A stretch of 64,000 nucleotides of DNA, from assembly GCA_020049465.1 (NCBI GenBank), contig JAIFKS010000007.1, positions 62,001 to 126,000 of the forward strand, in the 5' to 3' direction. Every line of letters starts with the position of its first letter. The stretch's first letter is position 1. The notes beneath the pieces are model-generated. The model was not told the DNA's origin. It made no database searches and worked only from the letters and a program-made list of their open reading frames with translations. Position numbers and translations under genes: made by a program. Below are positions 52,654 through 62,206 of this stretch, piece by piece. This DNA is from a bacterium (GTDB lineage: Bacteria; Krumholzibacteriota; Krumholzibacteriia; LZORAL124-64-63).

Positions 52654-54147
52654 CTAGAACTGCTTGCGCATGCGCGCACTCAAAATCCCCATCTGTTCGC
52701 GGTACTTGGCAACCGTCCGCCGGGCAATTTTCAGGCCGCTCTCCTGCAGCATGTCGACTATTTTCTTGTCGGACAAGGGCCTGGCCGTGTTTTCGGCGTC
52801 GATGATCTGGCGGATCATGATCTTGACGGCCTTCGCCGAGACATCCTCGCCGCTGTCGGAGTCCAGGCCGGCGCTGAAGAAGAACTTGAGCGGAAACACC
52901 CCACGCGGGGTCTGCACGTACTTCTGGCGGGTCACCCGGGACACCGTCGATTCGTGCATGCCGATCGTGGAGGCCACCTGCTGCAGCGTCAGGGGACGCA
53001 GCGCGATGGCGCCCTTCTCGAAGAACTCCCGTTGCTCGCCGACGATCGCCTCCATGACCTTGATCATGGTTCGGCGCCGCTGCTCGATCGTCTTGATCAC
53101 CCATTCGGCGTGGCGCTTGCGCTCGTCGATGAACTTGACCGCGTCCTCGCTGGTCTGGACCGTGCCCTCGTAGGCCTGGCTGACCCGCAAGCGGGGGATA
53201 TTGGAGTCGTTCAGGTAGACGGCGTATTCGAGTCCGTCCTCGTCGACCTTCACCACTTCGAGGTCCGGCACGATGGCGCGGGCGCCCACGGTGTTGAGCG
53301 ACAGACCCGGACGCGGATCCAGTTCGCCGATGCGCTGGGCGATCTCCTGCACTTCCTTCACCGGCAGGTGCATATCGCGCGCGATGTCGTTCAGTTTACG
53401 GTTCTTCAGGGCTTCGAAATGGTGCCGGATCACATAGGCCTCTTCCGCCTCGGCCAGACCGCGCGCTTCCAACTGCAGCAGCAGGCACTCCTGCAGATCG
53501 CGCGCCGCGACGCCGGCGGGATCGAAGCCCTGCACGATGCGCAATACGGCCTCGACCGCGGCTTCCGACACTTCGAAATAGGTCGCGATCTCGGCCACCG
53601 TGCAGCCGAGCAGGCCGTCCTCGTTGAGGCTGCCGATGATGTAGTCGCCGATGGCTCGTTCGAGCCCCTCGGGGATCGCCAGGTGCAGCTGGTCGGTCAG
53701 ATCCTCCTGGCCGCTGGGGACGTACTTCTGCGGCCTCTCGAGCTCGTCTTCTTCGTCCCAACCCTGTTCCAGCGACACGGACTGGTAGCCGTCGTCGAAG
53801 GTGTCTCCCCAGTCGCGCCGATCGTCGGGACCTTCGCCGACGCTTTCGCGCGCATCGTCGTCCATGTCGGCCGTTTCCTCGTCGCGCCGGATATCGGCGT
53901 CCAGTTCGGAGTCCGAATCGTCGGAAGCCTCGCCGGCAGCAGACTCGTCGGCCAGTTCCGGGCCGTCGACCTCGTCGTCCGCCTCGATCTCCTCGAGCAG
54001 CGGATTGCCCTGCAGCTCCAGACGCAGGATCTGCTCGAGTTCCAGGGTCGGTACCTGCAGGAGCTTGAGCGCCTGCTGCAGCCGTTGCGTCATGACCAGC
54101 TGCTGGCGCAGCTGCATGCTCTGCCGCAATCCCAGGTTCGGTGCCAT
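52654..54147 (-). CDS. rpoN: RNA polymerase sigma-54 factor
   Basis: 497 residues. Region I begins LGLRQSMQLRQQLVMTQRLQQAL (shown in part) and is glutamine/leucine rich; region II is unusually acidic (about residues 55-130, long Asp/Glu tracts). Region III has the core-binding and HTH parts, with QQVASTIGMHESTVSRVTRQKYVQTPRG, and the C-terminal RpoN box reads ARRTVAKYREQM, close to the family ARRTVAKYRE. It directs transcription from -24/-12 promoters and needs an AAA+ activator; none is in the window. ATG 54147 with GGAAGG upstream. Confidence 0.97.
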   Translation of the reverse strand: MAPNLGLRQSMQLRQQLVMTQRLQQALKLLQVPTLELEQILRLELQGNPLLEEIEADDEVDGPELADESAAGEASDDSDSELDADIRRDEETADMDDDARESVGEGPDDRRDWGDTFDDGYQSVSLEQGWDEEDELERPQKYVPSGQEDLTDQLHLAIPEGLERAIGDYIIGSLNEDGLLGCTVAEIATYFEVSEAAVEAVLRIVQGFDPAGVAARDLQECLLLQLEARGLAEAEEAYVIRHHFEALKNRKLNDIARDMHLPVKEVQEIAQRIGELDPRPGLSLNTVGARAIVPDLEVVKVDEDGLEYAVYLNDSNIPRLRVSQAYEGTVQTSEDAVKFIDERKRHAEWVIKTIEQRRRTMIKVMEAIVGEQREFFEKGAIALRPLTLQQVASTIGMHESTVSRVTRQKYVQTPRGVFPLKFFFSAGLDSDSGEDVSAKAVKIMIRQIIDAENTARPLSDKKIVDMLQESGLKIARRTVAKYREQMGILSARMRKQF

Positions 54148-54208
54148 CGCGTGTTGCCTTCCTTGGCCCGGGCGTCCGGCGGCGGACGCGCGGCGCGGGC
54201 CGCGGCTC

Positions 54209-54949
54209 CTAGAGCCGGAATTTCTCGCCCAGGTAGATCTCACGGGCTTTCGGTGAAGATACGATTTCCTCGGCGCTGCCCGCCAGTTCGATGCGCCCCT
54301 CGAACAGGATGTAGGCGCGGTCGGTGATGGTCAGCGTCTCGCGGACATTGTGGTCGGTGATCAGGACCCCCAGGCCCCGGTCCCGGAGCGTCGACACGAC
54401 ATTCTGCAGATCGGCCACCGCGATCGGATCGATGCCGGCGAACGGCTCGTCCAGCAGCATGAATTTCGGTTCGCTGACCAGGGCCCGCGCGATCTCGACG
54501 CGGCGGCGCTCGCCGCCGGACAACTCGTAGCCGCGGCTGCGGCGGATGTGCGTGACGCCCATCATCTCGAGCAGGGTTTCCAGGCGCTTCCTGCGCTCGG
54601 GGCCCGACAGCCGGCGGCTCTGAAGGATGGCCATGACGTTCTGTTCGACGGTCAGCCGGCGAAAGATCGACGACTCCTGCGGCAGGTAGCCGATTCCCAG
54701 CCGCGCCCGCTTGTACATGGGCAGCCGCGTCAGTTCGCGGTCGTCCAGATGCACACGTCCGCGATCGGGAGTGATGAAGCCGACGATCATGTAGAACGAA
54801 GTCGTCTTGCCGGCGCCGTTCGGACCGAGCAATCCCACGACCTCGCCCTGCTTCAGTTCGAGATCGACGCCATCGACCACCGCGCGTCCGCGGTAGACCT
54901 TGCGCAGGCCGACGGCTCTCAACACGGAGGTGGCGCCCGGCGTGCTCAC
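54209..54949 (-). CDS. lptB: LPS export ABC transporter ATP-binding protein LptB
   Basis: 246 residues. Walker [10 protein letters not shown] (42-50), Q-loop GYLPQES, signature [16 protein letters not shown], Walker [14 protein letters not shown] and H-switch TDHNV. The sequence is typical LptB rather than a branched-amino-acid LivF/G. It hydrolyses ATP to drive LptF/LptG. GTG 54949 overlaps the lptC stop by four bases. Immediately upstream of rpoN, the conserved lptB-rpoN-hpf order. Confidence 0.96.
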   Translation of the reverse strand: MSTPGATSVLRAVGLRKVYRGRAVVDGVDLELKQGEVVGLLGPNGAGKTTSFYMIVGFITPDRGRVHLDDRELTRLPMYKRARLGIGYLPQESSIFRRLTVEQNVMAILQSRRLSGPERRKRLETLLEMMGVTHIRRSRGYELSGGERRRVEIARALVSEPKFMLLDEPFAGIDPIAVADLQNVVSTLRDRGLGVLITDHNVRETLTITDRAYILFEGRIELAGSAEEIVSSPKAREIYLGEKFRL

Positions 54950-55575
54950 GGCTGCTGTCCTCCGGGCGCCGGAACGTCGAGGACTTCGGCCGCGACCTCG
55001 CGCTTGATCTCCACGTATTCCAGATCGGGCGTCGCGTCCAATCCGATGCCCGTCAGCACGTCCGTTCCGCGCGTGAACCGGTTGAAAACGTCGTTCGTGA
55101 TGCGGCCGGTCTGGTTGTCGAAAGTCAGGTCCTCGGTCTGCAGGCGACGACCGTCGTTGGTCGTCACGTCCACCGCGCCCCAGACATGGACCGCGCGCGT
55201 GCGTGGATTGACGCGGCCGCTGTCCGCCTCCAGCACCGAGAAATGTTCGCCGGCGCGGTAGAAATCCATGTGCACGTCGTTGAGTTCGACCTCTTCGCGT
55301 CCAGCGAACTTCAGCATGCGCGCGCTGACCAGGACCCACTGGCGCACGCCCTTGGCGGTCTCGGTCAGGCGGTAGTCGAAGAACTCCTGCTGGGGACCAC
55401 CAGGACCCGGCGCCGGCGTTGCGGCGCCCGCTGCGGGCGCGGGTGCATCGGCCCGCTGGCAGGCACCCAGGAGCGGCAGACACAGGATCAGCAGGCCCAG
55501 GGCATGCCGGCCCGGGGTCAGCCGAACTTCGGGCCGCGGAGCCGTCCTGAACCTCATGCCCTGCCTTTTCGTCAT
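54946..55575 (-). CDS. lptC: LPS export protein LptC-like lipoprotein
   Basis: 209 residues. Signal segment ending in a lipobox LLGAC, then an Ala/Pro linker and a LptC/OstA-type beta-jellyroll: [65 protein letters not shown]. LptC carries LPS from LptFG to the periplasmic bridge. ATG 55575 overlaps the preceding stop (ATGA); ATG 55557 is an alternative. No separate lptA follows, although lptC-lptA-lptB is the usual order. Confidence 0.88.
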   Translation of the reverse strand: MTKRQGMRFRTAPRPEVRLTPGRHALGLLILCLPLLGACQRADAPAPAAGAATPAPGPGGPQQEFFDYRLTETAKGVRQWVLVSARMLKFAGREEVELNDVHMDFYRAGEHFSVLEADSGRVNPRTRAVHVWGAVDVTTNDGRRLQTEDLTFDNQTGRITNDVFNRFTRGTDVLTGIGLDATPDLEYVEIKREVAAEVLDVPAPGGQQP

Positions 55576-56660
55576 TCCCGACCTTCGGTTTCGCCGCGCA
55601 CGGCGCCATCGACATCGTTCCAGCGACGGTGGTACCAGACCCACTCGGCCGGGTTCCGCCGCACGCGTTCCTCGAGCTGCGCATTCGTCCAGTCCAGGCA
55701 GGCCGCGACCTGTTCGTCGCGAGGGCCGGCCGGATCGGCGCGCCACACGGGACCGTGCCCGACCAGATGGCCGCGGCCGTCGGCGGTCCGCGCGATGCTC
55801 GCCACCACCACCGGCACACCCAGGCTGACGGCCAGCCGTGCAGCCCCTGTCGGCGTCGGCGCCGGGCGGCCGAAGAACGGCACGGGCGCGCTGTCGACAC
55901 CGGTGTTCTGGTCGACCAGCACGGCGACCACGCCGCCGCCCCGCAGGCAGCGCAGAAGCGGAGCCACGCCTTCCCGGCGCGGCAGCAGACACAGGCCCAG
56001 CGCGTGACGCCGGGCGGTCAGCCAGCGGTCGACCGCCGGATTGCGGACGGTACCGGTCACCACATGCAACGGGCCGACGCCCGCATCCGCCAGCCCGCGG
56101 GCCAGCCAGGCGCCCATCAGTTCCCAGCAGCCCAGATGCCCCGACAAGACCAGCACACCCTGCCCGGCCGCGGCTTCGGCCACGATGAGGTCCACCAGGC
56201 CGCGATCATCGGGGCCGGCCTCGTCCCGCACCACGCCGGGCGTGGCCAGCAGGCGGGCTGCGGCCAGCGTGTCGAACAGATTCTCGCCGGCGGAAGCGAC
56301 GGCCCGCCGCAGCAGGCGCTTGCGATCGCGCGCATCCTGTTCCGGGAACGCCAGCGCCAGATTGGCGACCGCCAGGCGCCGCTCACGTCCGCGCAGAAGC
56401 CATCCCAGACGCGCCAGCTGCCGACCGGCGCAGCGCCCGCCCGCCACCGGCATCCGCCCGGCGACCGCCGCCACCGTCAGCAGCACGAGCCACCATAACC
56501 TGCGGCGGATCCGGCGCCAGAGCGGCAGCCCGGAAGAAGCGGCCGGCGGCGGAATGGCCGAACCGCCCGCGCCACCGCCGTCTCCCCCAGCTAACGGCGG
56601 CTGGGGGTCGAGCGTCAAGCAGGAAATGTGCCAATGTTTTAAATGCTTTTTCCAGAACAT
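55572..56660 (-). CDS. LpxL/HtrB-family lipid A acyltransferase-like protein
   Basis: Up to 362 residues. One N-terminal membrane helix ([13 protein letters not shown]), then the lysophospholipid-acyltransferase fold with H-x4-E motif [40 protein letters not shown] and the C-terminal WVWYHRRW, all typical of late acyltransferases that add secondary fatty acids to Kdo-lipid A. The true start is uncertain: ATG 56660 has no ribosome site and lies in an AT-rich stretch that may be promoter, while the first 40 residues are unlike the family. A TTG about 14 codons in is another option. Confidence 0.85.
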   Translation of the reverse strand: MFWKKHLKHWHISCLTLDPQPPLAGGDGGGAGGSAIPPPAASSGLPLWRRIRRRLWWLVLLTVAAVAGRMPVAGGRCAGRQLARLGWLLRGRERRLAVANLALAFPEQDARDRKRLLRRAVASAGENLFDTLAAARLLATPGVVRDEAGPDDRGLVDLIVAEAAAGQGVLVLSGHLGCWELMGAWLARGLADAGVGPLHVVTGTVRNPAVDRWLTARRHALGLCLLPRREGVAPLLRCLRGGGVVAVLVDQNTGVDSAPVPFFGRPAPTPTGAARLAVSLGVPVVVASIARTADGRGHLVGHGPVWRADPAGPRDEQVAACLDWTNAQLEERVRRNPAEWVWYHRRWNDVDGAVRGETEGRE

Positions 56661-56729
56661 TTTAGAAGCTCAACCGAACGGCCTAAACGTCCACCGGAGT
56701 TGGCGTCCGCCGGAGTTGGCGTTCACCGC

Positions 56730-57755
56730 TCACAGCAGCCCCGCACGCAGGATGTCGTGGATGTGCAGCAGGCCGATCGGGCGTCCGGCATCGTCGGCGA
56801 CGATGAGCAGGGTGACCGCGCCGCCCTCGCGGCGCTCCATCAGACGCAAAGCGCGGATCGCCAGTTCCCCGGCGCCGATGGTGGTCGGACGCGGGTTCAT
56901 CGCCTCGATGATCGGCAGATCGAGCGCCTGCTCCCGGTCCAGCAGCACGCGCTTGATGTCGCCGTCCACGCACAGCCCCACCAGGAGCCCGTCGTCGTCG
57001 ACCACGCAGGCGCCACCGAGTCGCTTGCGCACGATTTCGGGCAGCGACTGGCGCAGGGTCAGACGGTGCGAGACGATCGGCAACTCGTCCCCCGTGTGCA
57101 TGAGTTCGCTGACCTTCAGCAACAGGCTGCGGCCGAGCGCCCCGCTGGGGTGGAACATCGCGAAGTCCTCGGCCGCGAAGCCGCGCAGACGGATGAGCGC
57201 CACGGCCAGGGCGTCGCCCATGGCCATGGCCGCGACGGCGGACGTCGTCGGCGTCAGGTTGAGCGGGCACGCTTCGCGGTCGATCGGCGTGTGCAGCACG
57301 AGATCGCCGGCACGCGCGGCATCACTGGCCGGATCGGCGGTGATGACCAGGGTCTTCATGCCGAAGGTGCGGCAGAAGGCCAGCAGGGCCGTCACCTCGG
57401 GGTTGGCGCCACTGCGCGAGATGGCGATGAGCACCTCGCTGCCGGTGACGATGCCCAGATCGCCGTGCGCGGCTTCCACCGGGTGGATGAACTGGCTCGG
57501 CGTGCCCGTGCTGGTCAGCGTCGCGGCCAGCTTGCGGGCGACGAATCCGCTCTTGCCAAGGCCGGTGACCAGCACGCGCCCCCGCGCCTGCAGCAGCATC
57601 CGCACCGCGCCGGCAAACGAAGCGTCCAGCGTCCCGGCCACCTGCCGCAGCGCCTCGGCTTCCTGGAGCATGGCGTCGCGTCCGAGCCGGATCAGGTCGG
57701 CGTCCGGCGCGTCCGGGCGCATGTCGTCGGTATCCTCCGCGGGTAAACGGCTCAT
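56730..57755 (-). CDS. kdsD: Arabinose-5-phosphate isomerase (KdsD/KpsF)
   Basis: 341 residues. SIS domain (about 40-190: GRVLVTGLGKSGFVARKLAATL, IAISRSGANPEV, the Kdo-family CPLNLTPTTSAVAAMAMGDALA) followed by two CBS domains. It interconverts ribulose-5-phosphate and arabinose-5-phosphate, the first step to Kdo. ATG 57755 overlaps the kdsC stop (ATGA). Together with kdsC, kdsA and kdsB it completes the Kdo pathway in one cluster. Confidence 0.95.
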   Translation of the reverse strand: MSRLPAEDTDDMRPDAPDADLIRLGRDAMLQEAEALRQVAGTLDASFAGAVRMLLQARGRVLVTGLGKSGFVARKLAATLTSTGTPSQFIHPVEAAHGDLGIVTGSEVLIAISRSGANPEVTALLAFCRTFGMKTLVITADPASDAARAGDLVLHTPIDREACPLNLTPTTSAVAAMAMGDALAVALIRLRGFAAEDFAMFHPSGALGRSLLLKVSELMHTGDELPIVSHRLTLRQSLPEIVRKRLGGACVVDDDGLLVGLCVDGDIKRVLLDREQALDLPIIEAMNPRPTTIGAGELAIRALRLMERREGGAVTLLIVADDAGRPIGLLHIHDILRAGLL

Positions 57756-58420
57756 GCGGACTCCGGGCCGTGGTCGGAAGACAGTTCGCGGCGGGTGGGC
57801 TGCCAGGCCTTGTCCCGCAGGCGCTCCAGGGCCATTCCATAGAGGCCGGCGCTCTTGAGCACCAGGTCGACGACTTCGCGGACCGCGCCCTCGCCCCCTC
57901 GCGCCTGCGTGACGTACAGGGCGTGGTGGCGCACTTCCTGCGGCGCGCAGGGAACCGCCACCGGCAGGCCGACCTGGAACATGGCCGGCAGATCGATCAC
58001 GTCGTCGCCCACATAAAGCGTGTCGGCGGCGGTGCAGCCGGTTTCCTGCAGGATCTCGCCGAGCGCGTCGATCTTGTCGAAGCGCCCGAGCTTGATGACG
58101 TCGAATCTGAGTTCCGTGCAGCGGCGGGCCACGATGTCGCTCTGGCGCCCGGTCAGGACCGCCAGCTTGAGCCCCGCGGCGCGCGCCAGAACCAGACCGA
58201 GCCCGTCCCGGCTGTGGAATTCCTTGTAGGCCTCGCCCTGCGCGCCGTAGATCATGTGGCCGGAAGTCAGCACGCCGTCGGCGTCGAGCACCACCAGACG
58301 CACTTTCGCCAGGCGGTCCGCCAGGTCGCCGCCCGCGCGGATGACCGCTTCCTGCCGGTAGTCCTCGTCGCTCGAAGGCGGCCACGCGAAGTCGATCGGG
58401 AACGTTTGCGCGGGTTTCAT
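57752..58420 (-). CDS. kdsC: 3-deoxy-D-manno-octulosonate 8-phosphate phosphatase KdsC
   Basis: 222 residues, HAD family. Catalytic LVVLDADGVLTSG (nucleophile Asp), GLKLAVLTGRQS, IKLGRFDKIDAL and TLYVGDDVIDLPAM. It removes phosphate from Kdo-8-phosphate. About 40 residues of N-terminal and 30 of C-terminal extension beyond the usual 180-residue enzyme. ATG 58420 shares one base with the kdsA stop (TGATG); a GTG one codon earlier is possible. Confidence 0.94.
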   Translation of the reverse strand: MKPAQTFPIDFAWPPSSDEDYRQEAVIRAGGDLADRLAKVRLVVLDADGVLTSGHMIYGAQGEAYKEFHSRDGLGLVLARAAGLKLAVLTGRQSDIVARRCTELRFDVIKLGRFDKIDALGEILQETGCTAADTLYVGDDVIDLPAMFQVGLPVAVPCAPQEVRHHALYVTQARGGEGAVREVVDLVLKSAGLYGMALERLRDKAWQPTRRELSSDHGPESA

Positions 58421-59271
58421 CACGCCTCGCTTTCGAGAAACAGTTCGCGGCCCCGGGCCAGTTGCGCCAGCAGCGGCGCGGCCGCTTCAAGCGGAAGCTG
58501 GCTGGCGGCGTCCGAGCGCGCCCGCGACGGTTCGGGATGGACCTCCAGGAAGACCGCGTCCGCACCGGCAGCCACGCCGCAACGGGCCAGCAGCGGGATC
58601 ATCTCCGGCTGGCCGCCCGTGACCTGGCCCGTGCTTCCGGGCGACTGCACCGCGTGCGTGGCGTCCATGACCACCGGCAGGCCAAGACCGCGCATGATCG
58701 CCAGGCCGCGGAAATCGACCACCAGATCGCGATAGCCGAAGAACGAGCCGCGTTCGGTCAGCAGCACGCCGCCGCCGCCGGCATCCAGGACCTTGCGCGC
58801 GGCATGGCGCAGATCGCCGGGTGCCAGGAACTGGCCCTTCTTGACGTTGACCACGCGGCTGGTGCGGCCGGCCGCCTCAAGCAGCGAGGTCTGCCGGCAC
58901 AGGAAGGCGGGGATCTGCAGCACCGTGGCCACCTGCGCCGCCGGCGCCGCCTCTTCAGGCTGGTGGATATCGGTCAGCACGGGCACGCCGGTTTCCCGGC
59001 CGATGCGCTCGAGCAGGGCCAGGCCGGCCTCGGCACCCGGGCCGCGGTAGCTGTCGCCGCTGGTGCGGTTGTCCTTCGCGTAGCTGGCCTTGAAGCAGTA
59101 CCCCAAACCGAGCCGGCGGCAGACGTCCGCCAGATGCCCGGCGACCGCCATCATCTCGTCCGGGTCTTCCAGCACGCAGGGGCCGGCGATCACGAACAGC
59201 GGCTGGCCACGGCCCACACGGTGGGTTCCGATCGCGACCGGTTCGGCGATGCGCGGGGTCGTCTCGCTCAC
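58420..59271 (-). CDS. kdsA: 3-deoxy-8-phosphooctulonate synthase KdsA
   Basis: 283 residues. DAHP/KDO8P-synthase barrel with IAGPCVLED, FKASYAKDNRTS, TDIHQPEEAAPAA and RGSFFGYRDLVVD. Condenses arabinose-5-phosphate with PEP to Kdo-8-phosphate. The Cys in AGPCVLED corresponds to the metal-ligand position, hinting at a metal-dependent form. GTG 59271 with AAGGA seven bases upstream, 19 bases after pyrG. Confidence 0.97.
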   Translation of the reverse strand: MSETTPRIAEPVAIGTHRVGRGQPLFVIAGPCVLEDPDEMMAVAGHLADVCRRLGLGYCFKASYAKDNRTSGDSYRGPGAEAGLALLERIGRETGVPVLTDIHQPEEAAPAAQVATVLQIPAFLCRQTSLLEAAGRTSRVVNVKKGQFLAPGDLRHAARKVLDAGGGGVLLTERGSFFGYRDLVVDFRGLAIMRGLGLPVVMDATHAVQSPGSTGQVTGGQPEMIPLLARCGVAAGADAVFLEVHPEPSRARSDAASQLPLEAAAPLLAQLARGRELFLESEA

Positions 59272-59290
59272 GGCGATTCCTTTCGGCGGC

Positions 59291-60946
59291 CTAACCGGCC
59301 GCCTTCTCGTGCGTCTGACCCGACGCGACGTCCCGGTGGCCGAGAGCCGCCGCCACGAAGGCGCGAAACAGCGGATGCGGACGACGGGGACGCGACTTGA
59401 GTTCAGGGTGGAACTGCACCGCGATGAAGAACGGGTGCCCGGGCAGTTCCATGATCTCGACCAGTTGCCCGTCCGGCGACGTGCCCGAGAACACGACGCC
59501 CGCGCGCGTGAACACGTCGCGGTAGTCGTTGTTCACTTCGTACCGATGCCGATGGCGCTCGGAAATCTCGGCCCGGCCGTAGCAGCGATGGGCCAGGGTG
59601 TCGCTCGCGATCTGGCAGGGGTAGGCGCCCAGGCGCATCGTCCCGCCGAGATTGACGATCCCCTTCTGCTTCTCCATCAGGTGGATGACCGGATGCGGCG
59701 TGCCCGGGTCGAATTCGGCGCTGCCGGCGCGTTCGAGCCCCACGACGTCGCGCCCGATCTCGATCATCGCGCACTGCAACCCCAGGCAGATGCCCAGGAA
59801 CGGGATGCCCTGTTCGCGCGCGAAGCGGATCGCGTTCACCTTGCCGGGGATGCCGCGGTCCCCGAAACCGCCCGGCACCAGGATGCCGTGGCAGCCGGCG
59901 AAGATCTCGCGCAGGCGGGCATCGCCGACATCCGGCGCCTCGAGCGATTCCGAATCGATCCACACCTGGTCGACACCCGCATGGTTGGGAATGCCGGCGT
60001 GGATGAACGCCTCGCTGATGCTCTTGTACGCGTCCTTCAACTCGATGTACTTGCCGACGATGGCGATGCGCACGCGGTCCGGCGGATTGAGGATCAGCCC
60101 CACCATGCGCCGCCACTCGGTCAGGTCGGGCTCGGGCGTGACCAGACCCAGCCGCTTGCAGAGCAGGCGGTCGAAGTCCTGCTCGTGCATCGTCAGCGGC
60201 ACTTCGTAGATGCTGGCCACGTCGCGGCCGTCGATGACGTTAGCATACGGCAGATTGCAGAAGAGGGCGATCTTGCGACGCGCTTCCTCGCCGATCGGCT
60301 GGCTGGTGCGGCACATCAGGAAGTCGGGCTGGATGCCGATGCTGCGCAGTTCGCGCACCGAGTGCTGCGTGGGCTTGGTCTTGATCTCGCCCGCGGCCGC
60401 GATGTAGGGCACCAGCGTCAGATGCAGCGAGGCCGAGTCTTCCGGCTCGCTCTCGAGGCGGAACTGGCGGATGGCTTCCAGGAACGGCAGACTCTCGATG
60501 TCGCCGACGGTGCCGCCGATCTCGGTGATGACCACATCGACCGTCGGATCGCTCTGCGCCGGCAGCAGGATGCGCCGCTTGATCTCGTCGGTGACGTGCG
60601 GGATGACCTGCACCGTGCGCCCGAGGTACTCGCCCTTGCGCTCCTTGGCCAGGATGGTCTCGTAGACGCGGCCGCAGGTCAGGTTGTGGATCTGCGCCAG
60701 GTTGGTGTCGGTGAAGCGCTCGTAGTGTCCGAGGTCCAGGTCGCACTCGGCGCCGTCGTCGAGCACGAACACTTCTCCGTGCTGGAACGGGCTCATCGTG
60801 CCGGGGTCGACGTTGAGGTAGGGATCGAACTTCTGCAACACGACCTTCAGGCCGCGCGCTTTCAGCAGGTTGCCCAGCGAAGCGCTGGCGATGCCCTTGC
60901 CCAGGGCCGAGACGACACCGCCGGTCACGAATACGTACTTAGCCAT
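59291..60946 (-). CDS. pyrG: CTP synthase
   Basis: 551 residues, normal length. N-terminal amidoligase domain (YVFVTGGVVSALGKGIASAS, LNVDPGTMSPFQHGEVFV, EIGGTVGDIESLPF) and a C-terminal glutaminase domain with nucleophile Cys in FLGICLGLQC and the His-Glu pair near the end (AVQFHPELKSRP). It makes CTP from UTP and glutamine. It lies between kdsB and kdsA: KdsB needs CTP to activate Kdo, so the position makes metabolic sense and is common in other Gram-negatives. Confidence 0.98.
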   Translation of the reverse strand: MAKYVFVTGGVVSALGKGIASASLGNLLKARGLKVVLQKFDPYLNVDPGTMSPFQHGEVFVLDDGAECDLDLGHYERFTDTNLAQIHNLTCGRVYETILAKERKGEYLGRTVQVIPHVTDEIKRRILLPAQSDPTVDVVITEIGGTVGDIESLPFLEAIRQFRLESEPEDSASLHLTLVPYIAAAGEIKTKPTQHSVRELRSIGIQPDFLMCRTSQPIGEEARRKIALFCNLPYANVIDGRDVASIYEVPLTMHEQDFDRLLCKRLGLVTPEPDLTEWRRMVGLILNPPDRVRIAIVGKYIELKDAYKSISEAFIHAGIPNHAGVDQVWIDSESLEAPDVGDARLREIFAGCHGILVPGGFGDRGIPGKVNAIRFAREQGIPFLGICLGLQCAMIEIGRDVVGLERAGSAEFDPGTPHPVIHLMEKQKGIVNLGGTMRLGAYPCQIASDTLAHRCYGRAEISERHRHRYEVNNDYRDVFTRAGVVFSGTSPDGQLVEIMELPGHPFFIAVQFHPELKSRPRRPHPLFRAFVAAALGHRDVASGQTHEKAAG

Positions 60947-60978
60947 GCTTGCCTTCCACTCTTGCCTTTCCCGTGTCC

Positions 60979-61030
60979 CGGGATCACTTCACCGGATCAT
61001 CCGTCCGGATCACTGCTCCGAATCAACCGC
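60979..61030. repeat. Four 13-base direct repeats between kdsB and pyrG
   Basis: Consecutive units CGGGATCACTTCA, CCGGATCATCCGT, CCGGATCACTGCT, CCGAATCAACCGC share a CCGGATCA core at exact 13-base period. They fill half of the 107-base gap upstream of pyrG. Confidence 0.6.
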
Positions 61031-61053
61031 GGAAGGCCGCGCGCGCTTTCCGC

Positions 61054-61878
61054 TCAGCGACCGGCAGGCCAGGCCGCGCGCACGCGCTCCAGATCCTCCG
61101 GAGTGTCCACGCCGACGGGACCGGCTCCGATGGTCACCACTCCGATGCGCATTCCGTTTTCCAGCGCGCGCAGCTGCTCGAGGCCCTCGGTCTGTTCGAG
61201 CGGTGTCGGGGCCAGCGCCGCGAACCGCAGCAGGGCCTCGCGGCGGTAGGCGTAGATGCCGACGTGCCGCAGCGCCGCCGCATGCCCCGACAGGCTGCCG
61301 CCCGGGAACATACCGGGTATCGGCGCGCGCGAAAAGTACAAAGCCCGGCCGTGGTTGTCGGTGACGACCTTGACGACGTTCGGCTGCCGCCAGGAATCCG
61401 GTTCGGTGAAGGCGTGGCCGCAGGTTCCGATGTCCCAGTCCGCTTCGGCCTGCATCCGCCGGATCAGGGCGTCCACGTCCGTGGGCGGCAGCAACGGCTC
61501 GTCCCCCTGCAGGTTGACCACCAGGGCGGCCTCATGGCGCAGAGCCACTTCGGCGATCCGGTCGGTTCCCGTGGCGTGGATTCCGGTCATCTCGCAGGAA
61601 AACCCCGCGGCGGTCACGGCAGCCTGGATGCGGGCGTCGTCGGTGGCCACCAGAACGCGGTCGGCGCACGTCACGCCCATCGCGTTTTCCGCCACGCGGA
61701 CGATCAACGGCCGGCCCCCGATGTCGGCCAGCGCCTTTCCGGGAAAGCGCGAGGAGCCGAAACGGGCGGGGATGACGATCAGGACGCCGCCGGTCGGGGC
61801 GTCTTCGCGGCGGGATCCGCCGCCAATGGAGAAGCCCACCCCAGGCGGGGTGGGCTTGATGTCCCGTCCGCGGTTCAT
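61054..61878 (-). CDS. kdsB: 3-deoxy-manno-octulosonate cytidylyltransferase KdsB
   Basis: About 274 residues. Catalytic core shows VIPARFGSSRFPGKALADI, RVLVATDDARI, ATGTDRIAE, VVNLQGDEPLLP, YFSRAPIPG and HVGIYAYRREAL, all typical. It activates Kdo as CMP-Kdo. The start is a problem: the family begins close to LIVIPARFG, but between there and ATG 61878 no ATG, GTG or TTG occurs. ATG 61878, three bases past the rpmA stop, gives about 30 extra residues and places a strong hairpin (61832-61857) inside the coding region. A non-standard start is the alternative. Confidence 0.93.
   Translation of the reverse strand: MNRGRDIKPTPPGVGFSIGGGSRREDAPTGGVLIVIPARFGSSRFPGKALADIGGRPLIVRVAENAMGVTCADRVLVATDDARIQAAVTAAGFSCEMTGIHATGTDRIAEVALRHEAALVVNLQGDEPLLPPTDVDALIRRMQAEADWDIGTCGHAFTEPDSWRQPNVVKVVTDNHGRALYFSRAPIPGMFPGGSLSGHAAALRHVGIYAYRREALLRFAALAPTPLEQTEGLEQLRALENGMRIGVVTIGAGPVGVDTPEDLERVRAAWPAGR
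61832..61857 (-). terminator. Perfect hairpin after rpmA, inside the 5' part of kdsB
   Basis: Stem AAGCCCACCCC / GGGGTGGGCTT (11 base pairs) with a 4-base loop, 25 bases past the rpmA stop, followed by CTCCATT on the minus strand. It looks like a ribosomal-protein operon terminator with a weak T-tract, possibly allowing partial readthrough into kdsB. Confidence 0.6.
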
Positions 61879-61881
61879 CAC

Positions 61882-62136
61882 CTACAGCGGCAGGATGCAG
61901 ACCCGCTTCTTGTCGCCGCGGAAGTCTTCGAACTCCACGGTCCCGTCGACCAGGGCGAACAGCGTGTCATCGCCACCCTTGCCCACGTTCCGGCCCGGGT
62001 GGATGCGGGTGCCGCGCTGCCGCACCAGGATGGTGCCGGCGCTGACCGTCTGTCCGCCGAAGCGCTTGACCCCGAGATTCTGGGGGCGTGAGTCGCGCCC
62101 GTTCCGGGTTGATCCGCCAGCTTTCTTATGAGCCAT
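61882..62136 (-). CDS. rpmA: 50S ribosomal protein L27
   Basis: 84 residues, complete. Starts [19 protein letters not shown] without the short cleaved N-terminal extension seen in Firmicutes, and contains the signature [18 protein letters not shown] 62136 preceded by GGGAAG. Located 70 bases after rplU, the universal pair. Confidence 0.98.
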   Translation of the reverse strand: MAHKKAGGSTRNGRDSRPQNLGVKRFGGQTVSAGTILVRQRGTRIHPGRNVGKGGDDTLFALVDGTVEFEDFRGDKKRVCILPL

Positions 62137-62206
62137 GTCGCTACTTCCCTTGTCTGAATCGCTTCATCTCGTCCAAGATCCAGGGCGTACCTGGATCCGG
62201 TTCGAC

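Noticed and set aside
56584-56607. CCCCCAGC/GCTGGGGG hairpin near the lpxL start as a terminator for kdsD
   Set aside because: It is not followed by a T-tract in either direction and lies more than 120 bases past the kdsD stop; it may instead affect lpxL translation.
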